From JBBDJB01 sp040880125 (lineage in GTDB: Bacteria; Planctomycetota; Planctomycetia; Pirellulales; JBBDJB01): a DNA stretch of 64,000 bases. A program made the translations under genes and the position numbers. The notes under the pieces are model-generated. The model was given only the letters and a program-made list of their open reading frames with translations, did not search any database and was not told where the DNA came from. Every line of letters begins with the position of its first letter. Position 1 is the first letter of the stretch. Below, in pieces: positions 8,050-16,828 of this stretch. The DNA lies in contig JBBDJB010000048.1 in assembly GCA_040880125.1 (NCBI GenBank), positions 1 to 64,000 on the forward strand, read 5' to 3'.

Positions 8050-10863
8050 ATGAATGAACAACAGGAAAAGTCGGTTCAACTGGACAGCCTGAGCCTGCCG
8101 TACATCGAGGAGCTGTTCGCCCGGTTTCAGCAGGATCCGCAGACGGTCCCGCCGGATTGGCGCGATTTCTTCCATGAATGGGGCGAGCAGGGCGAAGGGA
8201 ACGGTGCACATCGTGGTCCGTCCTTTCGGCCGCGAAGTCTGTTCCACACGCTCGGTGCGAATGGTAACGGTGCACAGGCCGACGCCTCCATGCGTGCTGC
8301 CCGGCACCAGGATCGCGTCGATCAACTGATTCGGGCCTACCGCGTCCGGGGGCATCTGGTCGCGGCGGTCGATCCGCTGCTCGGTGCGAGACCGGTTCAA
8401 CGCGAGCTCTCGCCCGAGCACTACCGGCTCTACGAGAGCGACCTGGATACGCCGTTTTCAACGTCGTTCTTCGGCGGCCCCTCGTCGCAAACCTTGCGGG
8501 AGATTCTCGACCGTCTACGCAACACGTACTGCCGCTGCATTGGCGTGCAGTTCATGCATATCGACGACTTGGAGCTGCGCGAATGGCTTCAGGCTCACAT
8601 GGAGGAGACCGAGAACCGGCTCGATCTGGGCCACGATCAGCAGACGGCCATCCTCAGCCGGTTGACCGACGCGGTGATCTTCGAGCAGTTCGTCCGCAAG
8701 AAGTTCATCGGCGCGAAGACGTACTCGCTGGAAGGCGCAGAGAGTCTTATTCCGCTGTTGCACATGGCGATTGAAAGGGCCGGCGACGACGGCATCGCGG
8801 AGATCGTTTTGGGCATGGCCCACCGCGGACGGCTGAATGTGCTGGTGAACATCCTGGGGAAGAACCCGCAACACGTGTTTCAGGAGTTCGAGGATCAGCA
8901 CGCACGGCTCCGCGAGGGACGCGGCGATGTGAAGTACCACATGGGGTACAGCGGCGACTGGACGACGCGGTCCGGTAAGTCGGTACACCTCTCGCTCTGT
9001 TTCAACCCCAGCCACTTGGAGTTCGTGAACCCCGTCGCGCTGGGGCGGATGCGGGCCAAGCAGGACCGCTGCGAGGATTACCAGCGACAGCGGGGAATGG
9101 TAATGCTCATCCACGGCGACGCCGGATTCGCCGGGCAGGGTATCGTCCAGGAGACGCTCAACTTGAGCCAGCTCGACAGCTACACCACTGGCGGCACGTT
9201 ACACGTGATCGTCAACAATCAACTCGGCTTCACGACGCCTCCACAACAAGGCCGCAGCAGCGTCTACGCGAGCGACGTCGCCAAGATGCTGCAGATCCCA
9301 ATCTTTCACGTCAACGGCGAGAACCCCGAAGCGGTTGCGCAGGTCATCAACCTGGCCATGGACTTCCGCCGCCGATTCCAGCGCGATGTGGTCATCGATA
9401 TGTACTGCTACCGTAAGCTGGGACACAACGAGAGCGACGAGCCGACGTTCACCCAGCCGGTCATGTACGACATGATCGAGCAGCTCAACTCGGTACGGGA
9501 CAGCTACCTGCAGCAGCTACTCGATCTAGGCGAGATCACCCGCGAAGAAGCGGACGACATCGCCGAGAGCCGCCGCGAGCGCCTGGAGAAGGAGCTTTCG
9601 CTGGCGCGCAGGAGCGATACCTTTCGCCCCACCGAAATGCTGGGCGGCGTCTGGAAGGGCTATCTCGGAGGTCCCGAGCCCGCCGACGATCAGGTCGAGA
9701 CAAAACTGCCGCATGAGAAGATCCCCCAACTGATCGAGCGCCTTACGACGACCCCGGAGAGTTTTCATCTGCACCGCAAGATCGAGCGCGGGCTGGAGAG
9801 CCGCCGCGCGATGGGCCGCGGCGAAGAGCCGTTCGATTGGGCGGCCGCCGAAGCGCTGGCGCTGGCCAGTATAGGCACGGCCGGCTACCGTGTACGCCTG
9901 AGCGGACAAGACACCGAGCGGGGTACCTTCAGTCAGCGGCACGCGATCTGGTTCGATCAAGAGGACGGCACGCGCTACACCCCCTTCGAGCATCTTGCGG
10001 ACGACCAGGCGCCGATCGAAGTGATCAACAGCCCGCTCTCGGAGATGGGCGTGTTGGGATTTGAATACGGCTACTCGCTCGACTATCCCGATGGACTGAT
10101 CCTTTGGGAGGCGCAGTTCGGCGATTTCGCCAACGTGGCGCAGGTGATCATCGATCAGTTTATCATCAGCGCCGAGGACAAGTGGCGCCGGCTCAGCGGG
10201 CTGGTGCTACTTTTACCGCACGGATTCGAAGGGCAGGGGCCGGAGCACTCCAGTGCGCGGTTGGAGCGATTCTTGATGCTGGCGGCGGAGGATAACATCC
10301 AGATCGTCTACCCCACGACGCCAGCGCAATACTTCCACGTGCTGCGTCGCCAGGCACTGCGCCGTTGGCGAAAGCCGCTGGTGGTGATGACACCCAAGAG
10401 TCTGCTTCGCCATGCCCAGGCCGTCTCGCCGCTGGAGGAATTCGCAGAAGGCCGCTTCCATCGAGTGCTTCCCGATGAGCTGATGGGCGACCGGCCGGCC
10501 GAGCGCGTGCTGTTGTGCAGCGGCAAGGTCTACTACGACTTGGTCGAAGCGTGTAAGGAAGCGGAACGGGACGACGTTGCGATCATACGCCTGGAACAGT
10601 TGTACCCGTTCCCGGAACTTCAGCTTCGGGCTAGCCTCGAGACATATGGCAAGGGCACGCGGCTGATGTGGGTGCAAGAGGAGCCGGAAAACATGGGGGC
10701 GTGGCGATACTTGAAGGCACACCGCGAGCTGTGGTTTCCCGAGCGGTTCGAGCTGGAAGTCGTGGCCCGGCCGGCGTCTTCCAGCCCTGCGACCGGATCG
10801 TCCAGCAGCCATAAGCTGGAGCAGGCGAAGCTGCTGCGACAGGCCCTGGACGGCGAGCCGTAA
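8050..10863 (+). CDS. sucA: 2-oxoglutarate dehydrogenase E1 component
   Basis: This is a 937-residue-class E1 (E. coli SucA is 933 residues) that decarboxylates 2-oxoglutarate with thiamine diphosphate in the TCA cycle and passes succinyl to the E2 lipoyl arm. The N-terminus LPYIEELFARFQQDP...PPDWRDFF is the conserved E1o tail. The HRGRLNVLVNILGK and GDAGFAGQGIVQETLN stretches are the ThDP/Mg region, and the transketolase-like C-terminal domain is complete. The ATG at 8050 is preferred over an in-frame upstream ATG at 8008 because homology begins here. sucB follows after a 134-bp gap with a tandem repeat; no E3 gene is in the window. Confidence 0.96.
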   Translation: MNEQQEKSVQLDSLSLPYIEELFARFQQDPQTVPPDWRDFFHEWGEQGEGNGAHRGPSFRPRSLFHTLGANGNGAQADASMRAARHQDRVDQLIRAYRVRGHLVAAVDPLLGARPVQRELSPEHYRLYESDLDTPFSTSFFGGPSSQTLREILDRLRNTYCRCIGVQFMHIDDLELREWLQAHMEETENRLDLGHDQQTAILSRLTDAVIFEQFVRKKFIGAKTYSLEGAESLIPLLHMAIERAGDDGIAEIVLGMAHRGRLNVLVNILGKNPQHVFQEFEDQHARLREGRGDVKYHMGYSGDWTTRSGKSVHLSLCFNPSHLEFVNPVALGRMRAKQDRCEDYQRQRGMVMLIHGDAGFAGQGIVQETLNLSQLDSYTTGGTLHVIVNNQLGFTTPPQQGRSSVYASDVAKMLQIPIFHVNGENPEAVAQVINLAMDFRRRFQRDVVIDMYCYRKLGHNESDEPTFTQPVMYDMIEQLNSVRDSYLQQLLDLGEITREEADDIAESRRERLEKELSLARRSDTFRPTEMLGGVWKGYLGGPEPADDQVETKLPHEKIPQLIERLTTTPESFHLHRKIERGLESRRAMGRGEEPFDWAAAEALALASIGTAGYRVRLSGQDTERGTFSQRHAIWFDQEDGTRYTPFEHLADDQAPIEVINSPLSEMGVLGFEYGYSLDYPDGLILWEAQFGDFANVAQVIIDQFIISAEDKWRRLSGLVLLLPHGFEGQGPEHSSARLERFLMLAAEDNIQIVYPTTPAQYFHVLRRQALRRWRKPLVVMTPKSLLRHAQAVSPLEEFAEGRFHRVLPDELMGDRPAERVLLCSGKVYYDLVEACKEAERDDVAIIRLEQLYPFPELQLRASLETYGKGTRLMWVQEEPENMGAWRYLKAHRELWFPERFELEVVARPASSSPATGSSSSHKLEQAKLLRQALDGEP

Positions 10864-10910
10864 ACCGAGAGACACTGAAGCATCAGTGCAGTGCATCCTG
10901 ATGCAACTCC

Positions 10911-10974
10911 CCCCAAACCTGAACATCCCCAAACCTGAACATCCCCAAACCTGAACATCCCCAAACCTGAACAT
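10911..10974. repeat. Four tandem copies of a 16-bp unit
   Basis: The unit CCCCAAACCTGAACAT is repeated four times without visible change between sucA and sucB. It ends 23 bp before the sucB start codon, so it lies in the likely sucAB transcript leader for E2. Exact identity of the copies suggests recent slippage and possible copy-number variation. Confidence 0.95.
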
Positions 10975-10997
10975 CATAGACACGAACTGGTAAAGAC

Positions 10998-12383
10998 ATG
11001 GCCGTTGAACTGAAGATCCCCGAGGTCGGCGAGTCGGTCCGCGAAGTGCAGATCGCCAAGTGGCTTAAGAGCGAAGGCGACACTGTGCGGCAGGACGAGG
11101 ATCTGGTCGAACTGGAGACGGACAAGGCCACCGTGCAGCTCCCCTGCCCGGCCGCGGGCGTGCTCTCCAAGATCACCAAGGGCGAGGGAGAGATCGTCGA
11201 GGTCGGCCAAGTCATCGGATACGTCGAGGAGGGCGACGGCCAGGCGAAGGAGGAATCTACAAAAGAGACTAAAGAGCAGGCGACTTCCGGAAACGGCAAG
11301 AAAAAGCGCGAAAGGAAGCAAGAAGAGTCGCAAGAGATCGCCAAGGGAGGCGAATCGAAAGAAGCCAAAGAAGAGGCCACCGCGGCGGAAGAGCCAGAGC
11401 AAGTCAGCACGTCGGCCGAGGAACCCAGCGGCAACGATGAGCAACCGCCCGAGAAAGAGCAGCAAGAATCGAGTTGGGTCGTGCCGTCGGCCCGCCGGGC
11501 GCTCTCCAAGTACGGATTGCGTGCGGAGCAGATCACTCCCACCGGATCGCACGGCCGCCTGCTGGAGCAGGACGTGCTGCGGTACGTCTCGCAGCATGGT
11601 GAAGGCCGAGAGGCTTCCGAGAAGCAAACGGCGCAGGCGGACGCCCGACACGAAGAACCCCGCCAAGTGCCCGAGGCCGACTCGGGGTTGGAGGAAGTGG
11701 TGCCGATGAGCATGCTGCGGCGCACGATCGCCCGGCGGCTCGTCGAAGCCCAGCAGCAGGCGGCATTGCTTACCACCTTCAACGAGATCGACATGACCGC
11801 CGTGCAGAACCTGCGGCGCCAATATGTCGAGGTGTTTCAGAAGAAGTACGGCATCAAGCTCGGGTTCATGTCGTTTTTCGCCAAGGCCACCATCGATGCG
11901 CTGAAGCAGTTTCCGCAGCTTAATGCCGAAATCCGCGGCAATAACATCGCATATCGCGACTATTACCACCTGGGCGTCGCCATCGGTGGTGAGAAGGGTT
12001 TGGTAGTGCCGGTGCTGCGGCACGCCGAGCGAATGAGCTTTGCTGAGATCGAACAGACCATCGCCGACTTCGCCGGCCGCGTCCAGGAAAACAAGATCGC
12101 CCCGCAGGAGCTGCAGGGCGGCACGTTCACCATCAGCAACGGCGGGATTTTCGGCTCGCTGCTTTCCACGCCGATTGTGAACCCGCCGCAAAGCGGTGTC
12201 TTGGGGATGCACGCCATCCAAGAGCGGCCGGTCGCCCGAGAGGGGCAGGTCGTTATTCGCCCCATGATGTACGTCGCTCTGACGTACGATCACCGGCTGG
12301 TGGACGGCCGCGAGGCGGTGACCTTCCTCCGCCGAATCAAGGAGGCGGTCGAGGATCCCTCGCGGATGCTCATCGAAGTCTGA
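10998..12383 (+). CDS. sucB: 2-oxoglutarate dehydrogenase E2, dihydrolipoyl succinyltransferase
   Basis: This 461-residue protein has the full E2 order. The lipoyl domain covers ~1-75 with the lipoylated lysine at K43 in ETDKATV. A long Glu/Lys-rich flexible linker covers ~80-155. The peripheral subunit-binding domain starts at VVPSARRALSKYGL (~158-195). The catalytic acyltransferase domain (~225-461) carries the active-site motif DHRLVDG with H432 and D436. It forms the core of the 2-oxoglutarate dehydrogenase complex and transfers succinyl to CoA. It is paired with sucA directly upstream. The ATG at 10998 begins the conserved lipoyl sequence. Confidence 0.96.
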   Translation: MAVELKIPEVGESVREVQIAKWLKSEGDTVRQDEDLVELETDKATVQLPCPAAGVLSKITKGEGEIVEVGQVIGYVEEGDGQAKEESTKETKEQATSGNGKKKRERKQEESQEIAKGGESKEAKEEATAAEEPEQVSTSAEEPSGNDEQPPEKEQQESSWVVPSARRALSKYGLRAEQITPTGSHGRLLEQDVLRYVSQHGEGREASEKQTAQADARHEEPRQVPEADSGLEEVVPMSMLRRTIARRLVEAQQQAALLTTFNEIDMTAVQNLRRQYVEVFQKKYGIKLGFMSFFAKATIDALKQFPQLNAEIRGNNIAYRDYYHLGVAIGGEKGLVVPVLRHAERMSFAEIEQTIADFAGRVQENKIAPQELQGGTFTISNGGIFGSLLSTPIVNPPQSGVLGMHAIQERPVAREGQVVIRPMMYVALTYDHRLVDGREAVTFLRRIKEAVEDPSRMLIEV

Positions 12384-12684
12384 GTCACGCCGCCACTCCG
12401 GTTCGTCCCGGCGGTTGCTTTCCTCGCCAGCAATGCTTGCGCAACCGTAACGGTTCTAACGGATAATCCGTAAATGCCTTAAAGCGGCCGGCGGTAGCTA
12501 ACGATAATCACCAGTAGTAGGTATCTCGCGCGGCCGGGCGGCGCACAGGTTGGGGTTCTGCCAGGCCGACGTGCTGCCGCGGCGCATAGCTGCCGGAGAA
12601 TCGAAAGCTCGCCCGTCACGGGGTGCTTTGTCTTCCCGCGAACCGTAAGTGACTGACCCCGAAGCGAAAGCAAAGGAGTGCGCC
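12384..12684. other. Intergenic region after sucB
   Basis: About 300 bp. Just after sucB, a CCGCC...GGCGG pairing could form a weak hairpin. At ~12602-12632 a stem CGAAAGC/GCTTTG encloses CCCGTCACGGG, a compact hairpin in the probable leader of the next gene. No known riboswitch family was recognised and no gene is supported. Confidence 0.5.
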
Positions 12685-13917
12685 ATGGTGCGCTGTTCCC
12701 TCTTGGGCAGGACGCCCCTCGTTTGGTCAATGCTACTGGCCCTGCAGGTCTCGGCGGCCGCCGCGCAAGACAGCTACTTCGACGAAGACGCCAGCACGCC
12801 GCCGTCCCCGACGTACGCGTCCGGAAGCGACGAGGCCGACGCCGTACAGCCGCGCGAGATCGACCTGGGCGACCTGCAGCCCGCCGGCGATGCCGACTCG
12901 GTCGGCGCCAACGGGGCAAAGGTCGAAGTCATCAAGGAGCGCTATCCCAACGGCAGCACCAGAATCGAACGTGAAGTTACCCAGGACGCCAATGACAACT
13001 ACATCAATCATGGCTCCTGGAAGATGTACGACGCCGCCGGTACGCTGATCGCCGAAGGTCGGTACGAAAACGGCGAGCGGACCGGCACGTGGAACCGCTG
13101 GTATCGCGGCAAGGAATCCAAGCTGTTCGCCGAGGCCCCCTATCTGCAGTTTCGGGGGCCGTTCATCTCACAGGCCACCTTCGAAAATGGCCGGCTCGAC
13201 GGTGCGTGGACGATCTACGACGCCAAGCAGCACATCATCAGTAAGTGGGAGTTCGTGGACGGACAGCGGAACGGCGTGGGCACCTGGTACTATCCCAACG
13301 GCCGCAAGCTCCGTGAAATCGCCTACCGCGACGGCGACATGGACGGCGACTTCCTGCAGTGGAACCCCGATGGCAGCCTCGCCGAAAAGGTAAGTTACCA
13401 ATTGGGGCGGAAGCTCGCTCCCAAAACCGAGTACCACCAGGGAACACAGCGCAAGAAAAGCGAAGGCATGTACCTGTATCGCAAGGACATCATCAAGGTC
13501 GCCGACGATTGGTGGAATTGCCAGCCCGCTCAGTACACCAAGCACGGCAAGGACGAGCGGCACGGACGCTGGGTCTCCTGGCACGAGAACGGCGCCAAGG
13601 AGATGGAAGGCGAATTCAAAAGCGATCTGCAAGTCGGCAAGTTCACCTGGTGGCACGCCAACGGGCAGAAGATGTCCGAGGGGTACTACGAGGAAGGCAA
13701 GATGGTCGGCCGCTGGATCTGGTGGCATCCCAACGGCCAAAAGAGGAACGAAGGCGAATACGTTGACGGCGCTCCCTCGGGGCGCTGGACTTGGTGGGAA
13801 ACTGACGGCCGCGTCGCGCAGCGTGCGGACTTCTCGCACGGCGACAGCCGCGTGGTCGAGCGGCCTCGCTCGACAAGTCCGCGGCCGACCACCAGCCGAC
13901 TGCGACCCAGTCGCTGA
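12685..13917 (+). CDS. Secreted MORN-variant (YwqK-like) repeat protein
   Basis: This is a 410-residue protein with a signal peptide (~1-26, ending VSAAAAQ). It then carries a run of roughly ten MORN-variant repeats of the YENGERTGTW / HPNGQKRNEGEY type across ~85-395. Such repeats in bacterial YwqK-like proteins form beta-hairpin ladders; a role as antitoxin or envelope scaffold is not demonstrated. AAAGGAG at 12672-12678, seven bases before the ATG, fixes the start, so an upstream GTG is rejected. The Ser/Arg/Pro tail is low complexity. The gene stands alone and ends at a shared terminator. Confidence 0.85.
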   Translation: MVRCSLLGRTPLVWSMLLALQVSAAAAQDSYFDEDASTPPSPTYASGSDEADAVQPREIDLGDLQPAGDADSVGANGAKVEVIKERYPNGSTRIEREVTQDANDNYINHGSWKMYDAAGTLIAEGRYENGERTGTWNRWYRGKESKLFAEAPYLQFRGPFISQATFENGRLDGAWTIYDAKQHIISKWEFVDGQRNGVGTWYYPNGRKLREIAYRDGDMDGDFLQWNPDGSLAEKVSYQLGRKLAPKTEYHQGTQRKKSEGMYLYRKDIIKVADDWWNCQPAQYTKHGKDERHGRWVSWHENGAKEMEGEFKSDLQVGKFTWWHANGQKMSEGYYEEGKMVGRWIWWHPNGQKRNEGEYVDGAPSGRWTWWETDGRVAQRADFSHGDSRVVERPRSTSPRPTTSRLRPSR

Positions 13918-13964
13918 TTCGCAGCGTCACGCGATTGCGTTCATCCACAGCTAAGAGCAAACCC

Positions 13965-13994
13965 GCGGGCCGTCCCACTAGTTGGGCGGCCCGC
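13965..13994. terminator. Bidirectional hairpin terminator between convergent genes
   Basis: GCGGGCCGTCCC pairs with GGGCGGCCCGC around ACTAGTT, with one bulge. It lies between the MORN gene stop and the FG-GAP gene stop on the opposite strand. There is no strong T-run on either side, so termination may be partial or Rho-assisted. Confidence 0.6.
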
Positions 13995-14008
13995 TTGCAT
14001 TGGTTGCA

Positions 14009-15184
14009 TCACTGCGTGACGAGGCGATTCTCCAGGTAGACGTGCCGTCCGCCGTTCCACGGCTTCGAGCAGATGTCCACGTCTCCGTCCCCGTCGATAT
14101 CCCCGGCGCGCGACTCGTGCCCATGTACGCCCTGCAGGATGACGTGCTCGCGGAAGGCCCCCTTGCCATCAGTATTCAAGTAGAGATACCACCGGCCTTC
14201 GCCGCCGATTCCCATCTCGCAAGTGAAGATGTCCGGGTGGGAGTCACCGTTGAAGTCCGCCACCTGTAGCGAGTGCAGAGCTCCGCGGCCGGAGGCCAGG
14301 TCGTGCCGGCGCCAGCGGCTTTCGGCGGTGCCGCGATTTTCGATCCATGCGGCCTGGGCACCATCGGTCTCTCCGTCGGTGATGGCCAGGTCCAGATCGC
14401 CATCGCCGTCCAGATCGGCCAGGCGATTCTGCGTCGACAGCCCGTACTGATTGTAGCGCTTGCCCTCGAACGGGATGTCCTCGTGCTTCCGCCAGTTCGC
14501 GCCCTTGCCATCGGTGTTTTCGTACCACCACGTGGCCGCGACGACGTCGATATCGCCGTCGCCGTCAACATCACCCAAAGCCAGCCCGGAGTGTCGAGCG
14601 TCGCCGATCCGGGTCTCGCTCCACTTCTGGCTTGGGTCTTCGGGGATGCGGTACCAAACGACGCCGCGAGAATCCTGCATCGCCACGACGTCCTGGCGGC
14701 CGTCGCCGTCAATATCCGCCACACGGTTGTCGTGCGAGGGGATGGTACCGGGATCGTGGCGGACGAATCGCTCCTCGCGCGGCTTGCCGGTGTTGCGAAA
14801 CCAGGCCGCCCCGGAGAGCTGATCGACCCAGCCGTCACCGTCGACGTCCAGTGCCACGCCGCCCACGTCGGTGGGCGAATCGTCGCCGATCAGGTGCCGC
14901 ACCCAGTCGTCGGCTCCGCGGTACTCCCACCACTGAATCTCGCCACCGCGTGAGCCGGTGATGAAGTCCAGGTCGCCGTCCCGATCAATATCCGCCAGCG
15001 ACGTCTGTCCCAGGTAGTTGCCGGTCTCGCCGATCTCGTGCAACACGAACTCCGGCGCCTTGCCGCGCTTGTCCTGCGCAGCCGCGGGAGCGATGCTCAA
15101 TGCGACGCAAGCCAGTACGGCGAGCGCACACGCTCGGTGTGCTCGCGCGAATAAGCCCCTGGGCTGAATGCGTGGTGAAGTCAT
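14009..15184 (-). CDS. Secreted FG-GAP/VCBS repeat protein
   Basis: This 391-residue protein has a signal peptide (~1-37, ending APAAAQ). About seven FG-GAP/VCBS blades follow, each with a calcium-loop signature such as DIDRDGDLDF, DVDGDGWVD, DIDGDGRQDV, DLDGDGDLDL and DIDGDGDVDI. This predicts an integrin-like seven-bladed propeller stabilised by calcium and exposed outside the cytoplasm. The family is abundant in planctomycetes and its ligand is unknown. The ATG at 15184 immediately precedes the signal peptide; longer upstream frame runs through a palindromic repeat and is rejected. Confidence 0.87.
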   Translation of the reverse strand: MTSPRIQPRGLFARAHRACALAVLACVALSIAPAAAQDKRGKAPEFVLHEIGETGNYLGQTSLADIDRDGDLDFITGSRGGEIQWWEYRGADDWVRHLIGDDSPTDVGGVALDVDGDGWVDQLSGAAWFRNTGKPREERFVRHDPGTIPSHDNRVADIDGDGRQDVVAMQDSRGVVWYRIPEDPSQKWSETRIGDARHSGLALGDVDGDGDIDVVAATWWYENTDGKGANWRKHEDIPFEGKRYNQYGLSTQNRLADLDGDGDLDLAITDGETDGAQAAWIENRGTAESRWRRHDLASGRGALHSLQVADFNGDSHPDIFTCEMGIGGEGRWYLYLNTDGKGAFREHVILQGVHGHESRAGDIDGDGDVDICSKPWNGGRHVYLENRLVTQ

Positions 15185-15238
15185 GGTTGTCGCCCTGGTA
15201 AATGCAAAGTCGTGAACTCCTGCCGCGGGAGTTCTTTG

Positions 15239-15304
15239 GTAGCTGAATTCGTGAGAATTCAGACTTGCCCCGGGACCGGCTGAACTCTTACGAGCGCGAG
15301 CTAC
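15239..15304. repeat. REPIN-like inverted pair of GTAG-headed hairpins (copy 1)
   Basis: The left unit is GTAG followed by CTGAATTC-GTGA-GAATTCAG. About 17 bp later comes an inverted, partly degraded unit ending in GAGCTAC. It lies upstream of the FG-GAP gene. A separate hairpin, GAACTCC-TGCCGCG-GGAGTTC, is found at 15214-15234. Confidence 0.8.
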
Positions 15305-16165
15305 AGCGGGCTGCACAGCGGCCCTTACTTCGTGGACATGGTGTATTGGCCCCTCGGAGCCTCGCCCCGGCGGCGGGTTTTTGACCGCCCCTTTGACGGG
15401 GAACCCATTTACGATCAAAAAAAGACAGGTCGAAAGGCCGCGACACCGCAGCGCGGCGCTGTTTTTGACAATGTTTGTTGACCACCCCCGTTTTGAGAAG
15501 TGTTGAAAAAATCCGCCTCGTTCTAACTAAGTGAGCTCGTGCTGGTTCAAGCCGCACTGATTAAGTGCATTTACACCGGCATTTTTTCTACGGACTCGTA
15601 CGCTCGCTGGGTGGTCACCACAGCGATACCGCGGCGGATCCCGAAAAATCCTGTTCATCCACTCACAATAATACCGAAGCTACAATCGCAGGTCAATAGA
15701 TGTGGTCAAAAAAACGGTGATTTTTTGGACGCTGTTCGGGCTGCCCGGTGCGGATCACGCTTCGGAAATTGCCAAACGGTCGCCGAAAGCGGGGGAGGGC
15801 ATATTCCACGGGCTGCGAGCCGCACGGACGAGAGCGGGGTCCGGGAAGCGGGGTGCGGGGTCCGGGGTCCGGGGAGGGTATATTCCACGGCCTGCGAGCC
15901 GCACGGACGGGGTACCCACGAAGTGGGTCGGCTTCGTGCCTGGCTCGGTTGAAATAAGTCACGGCGGCTATTTTCAACGGGCGGATAGAGCCGAGCTTAG
16001 GGCGACTTCCCAAGGGAAGCGCACACGCCTTGGTTTGCTCTTGAAGGTTGGGCGGCCTTTGGGATGATTTGTGCCGCGAGGGTTTCCTCGAATAAATGAT
16101 CCGCCTACTTTCTGAGTTGGTGCGGCGGGTCAGTTCTGCCTCGAGCGATGTGACCGAAGCAACTT
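15305..16165. other. Gene-poor region between FG-GAP gene and integron array
   Basis: About 860 bp with no supportable gene; open frames are Arg-rich and cross repeats. It holds the 39-bp direct repeat described separately, a G-rich stretch between its copies, and paired CCCC/GGGG segments near 15390. It is the trailing flank of the cassette array. Confidence 0.55.
15792..15909. repeat. 39-bp direct repeat, two copies 79 bp apart
   Basis: Copies at 15792-15830 and 15871-15909 share GGGGAGGG(C/T)ATATTCCACGG and then CTGCGAGCCGCACGGACG with about two mismatches. The 40 bp between them is a G-run-rich spacer (GGGGTCCGGG... pattern) that could form a G-quadruplex on the + strand. Confidence 0.85.
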
Positions 16166-16255
16166 CATAACGCAAAAGGCGTTGAACGGCCGGCGCTCGC
16201 GCCTCGTTGTGGCCGCGACGGGCTAAAGCTGGGCCGCTCCAACGGCCTGTTATGC
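16166..16255 (-). other. attC site of the hicAB cassette
   Basis: Read on the minus strand it starts with R'' GCATAAC (complement of 16249-16255), then GGCCGTTGGAGCGGCC as L''. It ends with GGCCGTTCAACGCC as L' and R' GTTATGA at 16171-16165. The hicB TAA lies inside R''. The complement of R'' (GTTATGC) equals the first bases of the same cassette, as expected for a cassette excised and inserted as a circle. Confidence 0.8.
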
Positions 16256-16468
16256 GGCCCCAACTTCGACGATCTCGCCCTCTGAGCTCGGCTCCGGCAC
16301 AGGCAACCCTTCCTCCCGAAGCCCTGCGATGTGAAGCTCGATGGCCTTGCGAATGAGCCGCAACACCTCCGGCCGAGATTCGCCGACAGCAACACACCCG
16401 GGAAGATCGGGCACGTGAGCACCCCAACTGGTCTCCCCACGCTCAACCACGACCATGTAGCGCTTCAT
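16250..16468 (-). CDS. hicB: HicB-family antitoxin
   Basis: This 72-residue protein has the partial RNase-H-like HicB fold: an N-terminal strand MKRYMVVVERG, the hallmark DLPGCVAVGES, and a helix RLIRKAIELHIAGLREEG. It lacks a separate C-terminal DNA-binding domain, so it is a minimal HicB. It should bind and neutralise HicA. Its ATG immediately follows the hicA TGA, and its stop is embedded in the attC, so toxin and antitoxin move as one cassette. Confidence 0.9.
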   Translation of the reverse strand: MKRYMVVVERGETSWGAHVPDLPGCVAVGESRPEVLRLIRKAIELHIAGLREEGLPVPEPSSEGEIVEVGAA

Positions 16469-16669
16469 TCACCACTCCCCGGCCTTCTTCAGGCCTGCTT
16501 GCTTTAGGATTGCGTTCAGCGTGCCCGGTGGCACGTCCAAGCTCGGCTTCCCAGCTACAGTAACGGTACCCGGCTTGTTCAGATTCTTGTACTGCCGATG
16601 GCTGCCGCGCGTTCTCGCCAGCTGCCAACCATCCTCCTCGAGCAAGCGAATTAGTTCGCTAACCTTCAT
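16469..16669 (-). CDS. hicA: HicA-family mRNA interferase toxin
   Basis: This 66-residue protein has the dsRNA-binding-like HicA fold: VSELIRLLEEDGWQL, then RTRGSHRQYKN with catalytic His24, then VTVAGKPSLDVPPGTLNAILKQAGL. HicA cleaves mRNA and halts growth when not held by HicB. It is transcribed first, with hicB directly after it. The start lies 29 bp inside the cassette boundary defined by the preceding attC R' box, which supports the short ORF. Confidence 0.92.
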   Translation of the reverse strand: MKVSELIRLLEEDGWQLARTRGSHRQYKNLNKPGTVTVAGKPSLDVPPGTLNAILKQAGLKKAGEW

Positions 16670-16697
16670 TCAGATCGCACCATCACTCACGGTGTCC

Positions 16698-16799
16698 GCA
16701 TAACGGGATGCGGCAAAGCTGCGCCGCCGAACAGGAACGTTCACAAACGCAATTCTACCACAGATGAGGGGCGGCGTCAGCTTCAGCCGCGGGTTAGGC
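16698..16799 (-). other. attC site of hypothetical cassette B
   Basis: On the minus strand it begins with R'' GCCTAAC (complement of 16793-16799), a full match to RYYYAAC, and a Gly/Cys-codon-like GC-rich L'' CGCGGCTGAAGCTGACGCC. It ends with GGCGGCGCAGCTTTGCCGC and R' GTTATGC (16704-16698). The L boxes pair imperfectly with an extrahelical-base pattern, as in known attC sites. Confidence 0.75.
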
Positions 16800-16828
16800 G
16801 GCGCCAAGCCCGCTACCCTGGGAGTCAC

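Noticed and set aside
10911..10974. CRISPR-like repeat reading of the sucA-sucB gap
   Set aside because: Direct head-to-tail copies with no spacers; a plain tandem repeat.
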